From: Photobacterium profundum
GTDB lineage: Bacteria > Pseudomonadota > Gammaproteobacteria > Enterobacterales > Vibrionaceae
NCBI RefSeq assembly: GCF_003026285.1
Contig: NZ_PYOD01000004.1
Location: 248,001 to 312,000 of the forward strand
DNA: 64,000 nt
Reading direction: 5' to 3'
Shown: in pieces, positions 8,290 to 16,041 of the stretch
How positions within the stretch are numbered: the stretch's first letter is position 1
Layout of the letters: every line of letters starts with the position of its first letter
Translations under genes and position numbers: made by a program
Notes under the pieces: generated by a model
What the model was told of the DNA's origin: nothing
What the model saw: the letters and a program-made list of their open reading frames with translations, nothing else
The model's database searches: none

Positions 8290-9072
8290 TTATTGTGATT
8301 GGGTAGCTAACCAGTTGGCGGTAACAGTCTCAATAGGCTGGTTTTCACGTGATACTTTATAATCTAATTCGGCAATGATCTCATTCGAGAAACGCAGTGT
8401 ATCTAGCGTTTCTAGCTGTTCTTTGGTGAACAATTCTTTTTTGCTTTCTCTGAGTAACAACACCGCCCGATCGACAATACCCAGCAAGCCTTTTGGTTCT
8501 TTGATTTCACGAATATTATAACGGAAGTGTAAGAATTGCGGCTTCCAAAGTGGCACAATGAACCACTCTTTGTTTTCAACTGCTTGTTCGAAAGTACTAA
8601 AACAGTCTTCTTCAGTACCAGTATGGAATGCATACCCCGCATCATTAAGACCATATTCTTCCATCATCTTAATCGAAAAGCGGGTAATACCTGCACCGGG
8701 GTTAATACCTTGAATGTCATTTTTCATTTTCTTCACGACATCAGGTTTTAATAGGTCACCCACTTCTGCTACATCCTCAGTTGGCACATAATCAGGTACG
8801 CCCCATAATGCATACGGTTCGTAATGTAAGCCTAGTTCAATTAGTTGCTCAACCTCTTCCACATCTGATTTGTACATACCATGACTGGATGGCAGCCATG
8901 CTGATGTCAGTAGATCAATATCACCGTCTTTCAGTTTTTTGAAGTTCTCTTGATGAGGTGAGAACACACACCTTACTTCAAAACCCATGTTTTGTAATAC
9001 ATGCGAAATTAATGATGCTGTAATGCGATGGAAAGAGAGGTCGGTTACGCCTAGTGTTAATTTCTGCGACAT
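8290..9072 (-). CDS. orphan OpuAC-type glycine betaine-binding domain protein
   Basis: 260 residues spanning one OpuAC (substrate-binding type II) domain: LTLGVTDLSFHRITASLISHVLQNMGFEVRCV, DGDIDLLTSAWLPSSHGMY, GINPGAGITRFSIKMMEEYGL, FIVPLWKPQFLHFRYNIREI. The Trp residues that form the quaternary-amine cage of this family appear to be present (AWLPSSH, PLWKP). There is no signal peptide, and no permease or ATPase gene is adjacent, so the usual role in osmoprotectant import is doubtful; a cytoplasmic binding or sensing role is possible. The start at 9072 has AAGAAGG 8 bases upstream; a GTG at 9081 is the alternative. Confidence 0.75.
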   Translation of the reverse strand: MSQKLTLGVTDLSFHRITASLISHVLQNMGFEVRCVFSPHQENFKKLKDGDIDLLTSAWLPSSHGMYKSDVEEVEQLIELGLHYEPYALWGVPDYVPTEDVAEVGDLLKPDVVKKMKNDIQGINPGAGITRFSIKMMEEYGLNDAGYAFHTGTEEDCFSTFEQAVENKEWFIVPLWKPQFLHFRYNIREIKEPKGLLGIVDRAVLLLRESKKELFTKEQLETLDTLRFSNEIIAELDYKVSRENQPIETVTANWLATQSQ

Positions 9073-9329
9073 GATTTTCACCTTCTTGGGCTGAATTCGT
9101 TGTTTGGAGACGGGAAAAGCATACCTTTATAATAGTGAGTTAAAAATAGGGTAATGTTTGAAGCATTTTCTAATGATTTTTGATAATGGAAGGTACGCAG
9201 CATCGCATTGAAAGCGGTAAAATCATTGGTAAGATATGATTTGTTTGTATCAATAGAAAAAGCTTTCTTGGCATAACGTTAACTTGGTATAACCGACAGA
9301 GTGATTCAAAAACAGGATGCCCAAATAGC

Positions 9330-10781
9330 ATGGAAATTAGCTTTGCACATCTCAGCGCACACGGTGCGACGTCGATACTGGATATCGAAAATTGGATTAT
9401 TGAGGATCAACAACCTTGGGCTATTTTTAGCACAGAAGGGGATATTGGCTCGCTTCTTGGGGAACTATTATGTGATGAATTAGCGTATGAGGGGAGTCTA
9501 GAGAAAGGTGTAGGCAAAATTGCACAGGTGTCGCTGGTGGAACAACAGCGTTTACTGGAAGAAGAACTGGCAAAAAATGATACCGATTTTCTGGATCGTA
9601 TTGATAACGGCAGTACGATTTATGCTTTGATCTACCAGCAATGTGAAGATGAGTCTCTGACTCAGCGTCTGATTAATGAACTCGATTTGGTGCATTTGCA
9701 AGAGAGTGGTTTCCGCGTGTTGTCGACAGGAGAAACACGACGCGTTATGTTGGCGCGTGCTTTGGCTTCTCAGCCAGATTTTTTAGTATTGGATAATCCT
9801 TTTACTGGTCTTGATGTGGTGCACCGACAGTCTCTTTCTGATTATTTGACTGCATTATCTCTATCGATGCAAATGCTGGTGACTTTTTCACGAGAAGAAG
9901 ACATGCCTGAATGGATAGACCATATTGCGTTGTTTAATCATGGCAAGTTAGACAGTTTAATGGATAAAACAACGTGGGACAGTCATCCTGTAATCACCCA
10001 AATTAAAGCGCAATCAAAAGTACAAAGTGAGCAAATGATGGCATTGATACGCCGTCATCAACATAGCTCATCGTTCGAAAACCCTATATTTGCACTAAAT
10101 GATGGTGAAGTCGCTTATACGGATAAAACGATTTTCACTGGAGTGAATTGGCGAATTGATAAAGGCCAACATTGGCAAGTGAAAGGGCCGAACGGTTGCG
10201 GTAAAAGTACATTGCTTGGTTTGATCTTTGGTGATCACCCACAATGTTATAGCAACGACATTCAGATATTTGGTAAGCAGCGTGGCTCGGGTGAAACCAT
10301 CTGGGAAATTAAGAAGCACATCGGCATGGTGTCTTCGGCGTTGCACCTACAGTACCGAGTCAATTGCTCAGCACTCGAAGTGATTGTTTCTGGCTTTTAT
10401 GACTCCATTGGTTTGTACACCAAACCAAGCCGTAAAGAGCAAGAGGTTGCCAGAGAGTGGTTAGACATCCTGCATATGGCGGAGTACGCCAAAACACCGT
10501 TCAGACAGTTGGAATATGGTCAGCAGCGTTTATTGCTGATTGCGCGTGCCATTGTGAAACAGCCCACCTTATTGATTTTAGATGAACCTTATCAAGGTCT
10601 TGATTATTTAGGGCGACGATTGATTAGGAATGCGCTTGAATTGGTAGCACGTGAAAACTTGAGTCAGTTACTGTACGTTTCGCATTATCAAAGCGATAGC
10701 TTAGATAGTATTCGTAATACACTTACGTTTGTTTTCGATGAGCAAGCCAATTGCTATAGAGTGGAAACCCAAGCATTGTAA
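9330..10781 (+). CDS. modF: ModF-like ABC ATPase with two nucleotide-binding domains
   Basis: 483 residues, close to E. coli ModF (490). Domain 1 (about 1-225) has the ABC signature LSTGETRRVMLARAL and Walker B FLVLDNPF, but its Walker A is degraded (AIFSTEGDIGSLL where ModF has a GxxGxGKS loop). Domain 2 (about 255-480) is intact: VKGPNGCGKSTLLGLIFGD, signature LEYGQQRLLLIARAI, Walker B LLILDEPYQGLD. The stretch DHPQCYSNDIQIFG and RGSGETIWEIKKHIG is diagnostic for ModF/PhrA. ModF accompanies molybdate transport genes in enterobacteria; none is nearby here, so the role is open. Confidence 0.83.
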   Translation: MEISFAHLSAHGATSILDIENWIIEDQQPWAIFSTEGDIGSLLGELLCDELAYEGSLEKGVGKIAQVSLVEQQRLLEEELAKNDTDFLDRIDNGSTIYALIYQQCEDESLTQRLINELDLVHLQESGFRVLSTGETRRVMLARALASQPDFLVLDNPFTGLDVVHRQSLSDYLTALSLSMQMLVTFSREEDMPEWIDHIALFNHGKLDSLMDKTTWDSHPVITQIKAQSKVQSEQMMALIRRHQHSSSFENPIFALNDGEVAYTDKTIFTGVNWRIDKGQHWQVKGPNGCGKSTLLGLIFGDHPQCYSNDIQIFGKQRGSGETIWEIKKHIGMVSSALHLQYRVNCSALEVIVSGFYDSIGLYTKPSRKEQEVAREWLDILHMAEYAKTPFRQLEYGQQRLLLIARAIVKQPTLLILDEPYQGLDYLGRRLIRNALELVARENLSQLLYVSHYQSDSLDSIRNTLTFVFDEQANCYRVETQAL

Positions 10782-11491
10782 ATGCCGCATGGTAGGTAAC
10801 GTATTAATATGGGGTGATCGATGTTTTTTAGTACACCATCAGTGATCGTCATGTAGCCTTTGTTGATTACCCATTTGTCTTTGTCATAATTCACGAGCAG
10901 GCAGTGAATTATGGCTTATATACAAGCAGAGCTCGTAACCTTAGGGGGAGGTCTTTGTATAAGGAAAAGAGGAAATAGGTTTTAAAAATCCAATGTTAAT
11001 CCAATGTTAACACCGTAATGCTTTGCGGCGAATAAATGAACACTAAGGTGTTTAAAAGCAATCTGTCGCTATTACTTACATCGAATAATTTTACCTTGAT
11101 CTGAATCAAAAATTGAGAATGTGCTGAAAAATCAATCATGGCTCGGAATGACAGATAGCTATTGTAACTATATCCGATGTATTGCTATAATTGATGCCTA
11201 TTCTTAAAGCTTTAGCTCCACGTCATTAGTTATGTTTGTTAACGCTTCCTTGTTTTAATTAACACATATTCCGATTTGTTTCAGTAGACATAAAGGATAA
11301 CCATTATATACCTTGTGATAACCAATAAATCTTCTATAACATAATTATACAAATTATAACAATTAATAAAATACAAATATAAGTTAATTCATTAATATCA
11401 TTGTTCGAAACGTAAATATAAATTTGATGTAATTGAAAATAATAATTTTAATATAAATCAAAGTCAGTGTAGTTCAATGAAGGTATTAAAA
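10782..11491. other. 710-base AT-rich intergenic region
   Basis: No gene is supported. It holds a perfect inverted repeat at 10885-10913 (arms CATAATTCAC / GTGAATTATG, 9-base loop, no T-tract), a short direct repeat around 10990-11010 (two copies of CCAATGTTAA), and a strongly AT-rich stretch (about 11330-11470) before the antiporter gene that probably contains its promoter. Confidence 0.5.
10885..10913. repeat. inverted repeat downstream of modF
   Basis: Ten-base perfect arms with loop GAGCAGGCA. It is not followed by a T-run on either strand, so termination is not supported; a structured RNA or binding site is possible. Confidence 0.4.
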
Positions 11492-11521
11492 ATGAATGAA
11501 TATATTAATGGTGTGAAATGA
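11492..11521 (+). CDS. possible nine-residue upstream ORF coupled to the antiporter gene
   Basis: ATG to TGA frame encoding MNEYINGVK. GAAGG ends 8 bases before its ATG, a better ribosome binding site than any before the antiporter start, and its TGA stop overlaps the antiporter ATG (ATGA). This is the arrangement of translational coupling by re-initiation. It may serve only to deliver ribosomes. Expression is not demonstrated. Confidence 0.35.
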   Translation: MNEYINGVK

Positions 11522-12678
11522 ATAAGATTATTCTTTACTCTGCATTACTCCTTATAGGTTTAATTTTCTCGCAGCTCTTCCCTCAAATTATCAGTGGTTA
11601 TGAATCAGTTCAGCCTTATCTTATGGTAATTACTATGTCGGCTTTAGCTTACATAATGATTAATGTAGGCCGTGAGTTTGAAATTGATAAAAATAATCTT
11701 AAGCAATACGGCTGGGATTATGTTGTCGCAATGACGACGGCAACATTCCCATGGATTGCTGTTGTTCTCTACTTTATTTTTGTACTGCTTCCACCCGAAC
11801 TTTGGTTCACTGGTGATGCATGGAAAGAAACGTTAGTCATTGGACGTTTTGCAGCGCCTACATCTGCAGGTGTTCTATTTGCAATGCTGGCCGCGGCAGG
11901 GCTGGGTGCAACGTGGATGTTTGCGAAAGCACGTATTTTAGCTATTTTTGATGATCTAGATACTGTACTTTTAATGGTTCCGTTGACTATTTTAGTGGTA
12001 GGTTGGAGGCCTGCGTTAGGTCTAACTTTATTGCTAATGTTAGCAATACTTGTTATCGGTTATAAATATTTGCATAAATGGAATATTCCATCATCAGCAC
12101 CTGCAATTGTGGCATATTCTGTGTTTATCGCCGTTATATGTGAGTTATTTTATTTACAAACAAATATTCATTTCGAAGTATTATTACCAGCGTTTGTGTT
12201 GGGCTGTGTGATGAAATCTCAGCATGAAACTGCAGATGATCAGAAAGTATCGACTATAGTCGCGAGTGCATTTATGGTGCTTGTTGGCTTAAGTTTGCCA
12301 CAAATCTTTGGTGCTCCAGAGGTGATTGATAGTAGTAGTGTGTCAATGTCGATGCCTGCGATGACGATGAAAGAAATCTTGTTCCATGTCTTTATGATTT
12401 CGATTATCTGTAACCTTGGCAAAATGTTCCCAGTATTCTGTTATCGCAAAGAGGCAACGCTTAAAGAACGTCTCGCACTTTCTATTGGTATGTGGCCACG
12501 AGGCGAAGTTGGTGCTGGCGTATTGATGATTAGTATTGGGTATGGCTTTGGTGGCCCACTGGTCACAATTAGCATGCTGTCACTTGCGCTTAACTTAATT
12601 TTAACTGGATTCTTCATTATGATGGTCCGCAGTCTAATTATCGGTAAAGAGGAAGGAGTAAGCTATGAAAAAGCGTGA
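11518..12678 (+). CDS. cation:proton antiporter (CPA2-like)
   Basis: 386 residues with 11-12 hydrophobic segments. The paired acidic residues in AIFDDLDTVLLMVPL and the polar intramembrane motifs PTSAGVLFAMLAAAGLG and MWPRGEVGAGVLMISIGYG fit the Na+(K+)/H+ exchanger fold, so the likely role is exchange of Na+ or K+ for protons at the inner membrane. The ATG lacks its own good ribosome binding site and overlaps the stop of a nine-residue upstream frame. Its 3' end carries the ribosome binding site and first 14 bases of a small membrane-protein gene. Ion specificity cannot be read from sequence. Confidence 0.8.
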   Translation: MNKIILYSALLLIGLIFSQLFPQIISGYESVQPYLMVITMSALAYIMINVGREFEIDKNNLKQYGWDYVVAMTTATFPWIAVVLYFIFVLLPPELWFTGDAWKETLVIGRFAAPTSAGVLFAMLAAAGLGATWMFAKARILAIFDDLDTVLLMVPLTILVVGWRPALGLTLLLMLAILVIGYKYLHKWNIPSSAPAIVAYSVFIAVICELFYLQTNIHFEVLLPAFVLGCVMKSQHETADDQKVSTIVASAFMVLVGLSLPQIFGAPEVIDSSSVSMSMPAMTMKEILFHVFMISIICNLGKMFPVFCYRKEATLKERLALSIGMWPRGEVGAGVLMISIGYGFGGPLVTISMLSLALNLILTGFFIMMVRSLIIGKEEGVSYEKA

Positions 12679-12745
12679 AATTAAAATTTTAGCAGCCGTG
12701 GCTTCAATATTTTTACTCTCTTTACTTGTAGGGCGAGTGGCTTAA
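12665..12745 (+). CDS. 26-residue single-span membrane protein overlapping the antiporter gene
   Basis: The frame has ATG at 12665 and TAA at 12743. It has a very good ribosome binding site, AAGGAG 6 bases before the ATG, located inside the antiporter's last codons. The peptide begins MKKREIK, continues with a hydrophobic helix (ILAAVASIFLLSLLVG) and ends RVA: positive-inside, one membrane span, or possibly an uncleaved signal-like helix. It overlaps the antiporter stop by 14 bases in another frame. It resembles regulatory small proteins that bind transporters, but no homologue is recognised and function is unknown. Confidence 0.55.
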   Translation: MKKREIKILAAVASIFLLSLLVGRVA

Positions 12746-12791
12746 ATTAAGTTGTTTTAACAAAGAGTAAATATAAATAACTTTACTCATT

Positions 12792-12825
12792 ACTGGCTGT
12801 GATTTAATTATATTTCGCAGCCAGT
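12792..12825 (+). terminator. hairpin after the antiporter operon (weak terminator)
   Basis: ACTGGCTGTG pairs with CGCAGCCAGT (one wobble or mismatch), with an AT-rich 14-base loop, about 50 bases after the small ORF. The following sequence CTATTATCTTTG has only a weak T-run. The rest of 12826-13084 shows no gene. Confidence 0.45.
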
Positions 12826-13084
12826 CTATTATCTTTGTTCATGGTGATATCCAGCATATCCTGAGTTGTGTTTTTCATTTGAATTTATATTTTGTAACTG
12901 TTCTGAGTTTTATTTAGACGTTGTTATTGCCCTAGCTAATTGAGTGAGAGGCTATCGAAAAAGTGTGTTAGAATATAGCTAATAGTTAAAAAAAATAAAA
13001 CTAAGATAAACAAAAGGCGATGGCTGTATTAGCGATCGACTTTTTTGTTTGCTTATCAATTAAGATACAGCTTAATGGGTTCGG

Positions 13085-13327
13085 CTAATTGCCTGCAATT
13101 AAGCGGTGATGCAGTGCATCTTTCAATTCAGCTCTATCGTGTTTCAGTTGGTGCATTGATTCGTCACCGATGGGGGAGTCTTGTAACTCCAGCCCACGGA
13201 TCTCTTTATCAAGCGCATTGTAATGTTTCGTGTCTTTTGCAAATGCGTCGTCTACGTTAATCAGTTTTGCGATTGTATCTTTATACTCGGGAAATTCTTT
13301 AAGAAGAGAGTGATCTTCACCTAACAT
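13085..13327 (-). CDS. YdcH-like DUF465 protein
   Basis: 80 residues, one short helical domain with alternating charges (EFPEYKDTIAKLI, AFAKDTKHYNALDKEIRGLE, LKHDRAELKDALHHRLIAG), matching the DUF465/YdcH family of small coiled-coil cytoplasmic proteins, whose function is not settled. The start at 13327 has GAGG 5 bases before the ATG; extension to 13357 needs a TTG without a ribosome binding site. It stands alone on the minus strand. Confidence 0.78.
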   Translation of the reverse strand: MLGEDHSLLKEFPEYKDTIAKLINVDDAFAKDTKHYNALDKEIRGLELQDSPIGDESMHQLKHDRAELKDALHHRLIAGN

Positions 13328-13450
13328 AAATGCCTCGCGTTGGTCAGTGGTTAACAAATGGATGGATGAGTTTTTGGTAACAACTTATCTTCTATCTAAT
13401 CATAGGCAAGCAAGAAGTTAAAGCGCTGTTGAAATATCAAGATAGGTTAC

Positions 13451-13486
13451 AAAAAAACCCAATAAATCGTGTTGTGATTTATTGGG
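13451..13486 (-). terminator. rho-independent terminator of the VOC gene
   Basis: Perfect 11-base stem (CCCAATAAATC / GATTTATTGGG), 7-base loop, followed on the minus strand by seven T residues. It is 85 bases after the stop of the glyoxalase-fold gene. Confidence 0.8.
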
Positions 13487-13570
13487 CATAATTAGATTCA
13501 ACGTTTGTATAGCGTTTAGCGAGAAATTACTGTGATGGCCTTTTTTGCAAACTGTATTTTTTCTTTGTAT

Positions 13571-13951
13571 TTAGCTTACGCGATGAACCGCGCAAACTTT
13601 ATTACCTGACGGGTCACGTAAATATGCTAGATATAGCTGACCGATAGCACCTTCTCGTATTGCTGGTGGCTCTTCACATGTAGTACCACCATTGGCGACC
13701 CCTGCTGCATGCCAAGCATCTGCTATTTCAGTACTTTCTGCTGAAAAACCGATAGTGCTACCATTACCATGGCATGCTGGTTCGCCATCAATTGGCTTAC
13801 TTAATGCGAAAATACCACTTTTTGTGAAGTAAAAACAACGTCCTTTTTCGTCAAGAACACCAGGCTCGTAGCCCATTGCACCTAAGATTGCATCGTAAAA
13901 TGTCTTTGATTGTTGAATGTCGTTTGCGCCAACCATGATATGACTAAACAT
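13571..13951 (-). CDS. VOC (glyoxalase/bleomycin resistance) fold protein
   Basis: 126 residues, a single vicinal-oxygen-chelate unit: FSHIMVGANDIQQSKTFYDAILGAMGYEP at the N-terminus, a middle strand GRCFYFTKSGIFALSKP and the ending QLYLAYLRDPSGNKVCAVHRV. Candidate metal ligands are the N-terminal His and residues near the end, but the closing Glu of glyoxalase I is not evident. Members include isomerases, dioxygenases and drug-binding proteins, so function is open. AAGGAA lies 7 bases before the ATG. Confidence 0.8.
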   Translation of the reverse strand: MFSHIMVGANDIQQSKTFYDAILGAMGYEPGVLDEKGRCFYFTKSGIFALSKPIDGEPACHGNGSTIGFSAESTEIADAWHAAGVANGGTTCEEPPAIREGAIGQLYLAYLRDPSGNKVCAVHRVS

Positions 13952-14003
13952 TAATACTTTCCTTGTTTGAAATTTTAATAAAAGAGATGTTGCTTGTGCT
14001 ACC

Positions 14004-14067
14004 TATACCTAAGTCACTTGTTTAAGTAAAAACTCTAAACTCTGCATCTTGAGCTGACTTAGGTATA
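14004..14067. repeat. long inverted repeat, copy 1 (REP/MITE-like)
   Basis: Perfect 13-base arms (TATACCTAAGTCA / TGACTTAGGTATA) around a 38-base centre that contains GCATCTTGAG. A second element with the same ends and the same GCATCTTGAG core is at 22069-22128. Similar short palindromic elements are scattered between genes in Vibrionaceae. This copy lies between the VOC gene and metC. Confidence 0.65.
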
Positions 14068-14152
14068 AAGTCCCCAATAGCTATTTAATTATGATAACTT
14101 GGGCTCATAGTAAATATAAGCATTGTCATTTAAAAGGATCTTTGAGTTTATC

Positions 14153-15340
14153 ATGGAAAAAAAAGCATTAGATACAACTATCATAACAGCGGGCCGCTCG
14201 AAAAAGTGGACCCAACATCTAGTTAATCCACCTGTAAGCCGTGCATCAACAATTGTATTTGATACCGTTGCTGAAATGAAACATGCCACAGCCAACCGTG
14301 CGAATAAAGAGCTCTTTTATGGACGCCGTGGTACGAATACGCATTTTGCTTTTCAAGACGCAATGGTTGAGCTGGAAGGCGGTGTTGGTTGTGCACTATA
14401 TCCTTGTGGTACGGCTGCTATTTCAAATGCCATTTTATCGTTTGTGAAAACAGGCGATCATATCTTAATGGTTGATGGCACTTACGAGCCAACGCGTGAT
14501 TTTTGTGACAAAATTTTAGATAAAATGGGCGTTGAAACAACCTATTATGATCCGATGATTGGCGAAAATATTCGCGATCTTATTCGCCCGAATACAACGG
14601 TTCTATTCTTAGAGTCTCCATGTTCTATCACGATGGAAGTGCAAGATGTGCCGTTACTCGCGAGTATTGCACATGAGCATGACATCGTCGTGATGTTGGA
14701 TAATACGTGGGCATCACCGATCAATTTCCAACCATTCGATCATGGCGTTGATATCTCGATCCAAGCGGCAACAAAATATATTGTGGGTCATTCTGATGTA
14801 ATGTTAGGCACAGCAACAGCGAATGAACGCTGCTGGGATCAATTACGTGAAGGTAGCTATTTGATGGGGCAGTGCACCTCGCCAGATGATGTTTATCTTG
14901 CTATGCGCGGGCTACGTACATTAGGTGTTCGCTTAAGACAGCACGAAAAAAACAGCATCAAAGTCGCTCAATGGTTATCTGAGCGCGAAGAAGTGGATCA
15001 TGTTCGCCATCCTGCTTTTGAAAGCTGTGAAGGTCATGAAATTTACAAGCGTGATTTCAAAGGGTGTAACGGCTTATTCTCTTTGGTATTGAAGCGCGGT
15101 AATACTGCAGCGCTAACGGCGTTATTAGACGGTATGGAACACTTCAGCATGGGCTATTCATGGGGCGGTTTTGAAAGCCTAATATTAGCGAATGAAAATG
15201 TTAACTCTATACGTACAGCGAAGAAGAAAGAATTTGTTGGGCCAATGCTGCGTTTACACGTGGGCTTAGAAGATGTTGATGATTTGATTCGAGATCTTGA
15301 AAAAGGTTTTGACCGTTTTAATGCCGTGCTTGAGCAATAA
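14153..15340 (+). CDS. metC: cystathionine beta-lyase
   Basis: 395 residues, as in E. coli MetC, and collinear with it: LDTTIITAGRSKKWT, NRANKELFYGRRGT, ELEGGVGCALYPCGTAAISN, FLESPCSITMEVQDVP, VMLDNTWASP and the pyridoxal-phosphate lysine in QAATKYIVGHSDVMLG, then MGQCTSPDD, RTLGVRLRQHEKNS and SMGYSWGGFESLILAN. It cleaves cystathionine to homocysteine, pyruvate and ammonia in methionine biosynthesis, in the cytoplasm. The start at 14153 matches the family N-terminus and has TTTGAG upstream; 14123 would need a TTG. No MetJ box was identified. Confidence 0.93.
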   Translation: MEKKALDTTIITAGRSKKWTQHLVNPPVSRASTIVFDTVAEMKHATANRANKELFYGRRGTNTHFAFQDAMVELEGGVGCALYPCGTAAISNAILSFVKTGDHILMVDGTYEPTRDFCDKILDKMGVETTYYDPMIGENIRDLIRPNTTVLFLESPCSITMEVQDVPLLASIAHEHDIVVMLDNTWASPINFQPFDHGVDISIQAATKYIVGHSDVMLGTATANERCWDQLREGSYLMGQCTSPDDVYLAMRGLRTLGVRLRQHEKNSIKVAQWLSEREEVDHVRHPAFESCEGHEIYKRDFKGCNGLFSLVLKRGNTAALTALLDGMEHFSMGYSWGGFESLILANENVNSIRTAKKKEFVGPMLRLHVGLEDVDDLIRDLEKGFDRFNAVLEQ

Positions 15341-15356
15341 CAGCTGTTTATACTTT

Positions 15357-15376
15357 TAAGTAAGTAAGTAAGTAAG
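15357..15376 (+). repeat. tetranucleotide tandem repeat (TAAG)5
   Basis: Five exact TAAG units just after metC. Short repeats of this kind can vary in length by slippage, but this one lies outside coding sequence and between convergent genes, so an effect on expression is unlikely. Confidence 0.7.
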
Positions 15377-15468
15377 CTAACCTAAACTCAATAGTGGAGG
15401 CATAGTAACGAATGTCACTATGTCTTCATTTTCAGGTATATATGCAATGACTTCACCTATATTCTTAG

Positions 15469-16041
15469 TTATAACTCATTAAGACGATCTTTCTTCATAC
15501 TCTGGGTTCTTTTTTCTACGATGTGACTGTGAACATTATGAGTAAGATCATACGTTTTTTCTTCGTCTTCTTGAGATAAAATAGAAACAGGCTCTGGGCT
15601 TTTAACCTTTTCTAAATTAAGGCTTATACTCCGCATATATTTTTTAGCAATAATAGATTTAGCATTTATGGTGAGTTGTTTATTGTGTTCCCATAATTTT
15701 TCCCATTGCCAAATAAGTACATGATATCTAACCCAAAGGTGATACGTGATCATAATGGCACAAAAAAGAGTCACAAATATAATTGCACAATCTTCTAAGC
15801 TTATTGAGTGGATAAAACCTAAACTGCTTGCGGGATCATAGTTCGTTTTTATAAAGGGCTGAAATATTAAGAAGAACCATCCTCCCCAAGTAACGATAGC
15901 GATAGCTGCATCTCTTAGATGATGTTGCCATGTTTTTTTACAGGCTTTGCAGATAATAAGCCCTCTAATATCATCATGATTTTTCTGCTGATGTGAATGA
16001 ATGTATCTTGATTTTATCTTCGTTTTTGGGTTAATCATCAT
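15469..16041 (-). CDS. pgaD: PgaD-like poly-N-acetylglucosamine synthase subunit
   Basis: 190 residues, longer than E. coli PgaD (about 137). Two membrane segments (AAIAIVTWGGWFFLIFQPFI and DCAIIFVTLFCAIMITYHLWV) are followed by a charged cytoplasmic tail. PgaD pairs with PgaC in the inner membrane, and in E. coli the two bind c-di-GMP together to switch synthesis on. Identification rests on two-helix topology and being last in pgaABCD, overlapping pgaC by 11 bases. A pair of Cys residues (IICKAC) before the first helix and the longer tail are unusual. Confidence 0.8.
   Translation of the reverse strand: MMINPKTKIKSRYIHSHQQKNHDDIRGLIICKACKKTWQHHLRDAAIAIVTWGGWFFLIFQPFIKTNYDPASSLGFIHSISLEDCAIIFVTLFCAIMITYHLWVRYHVLIWQWEKLWEHNKQLTINAKSIIAKKYMRSISLNLEKVKSPEPVSILSQEDEEKTYDLTHNVHSHIVEKRTQSMKKDRLNEL

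Noticed and set aside
15357..15376. (TAAG)5 as a phase-variation repeat
   Set aside because: It is outside coding sequence and not positioned in a promoter, so length changes should not switch a gene.
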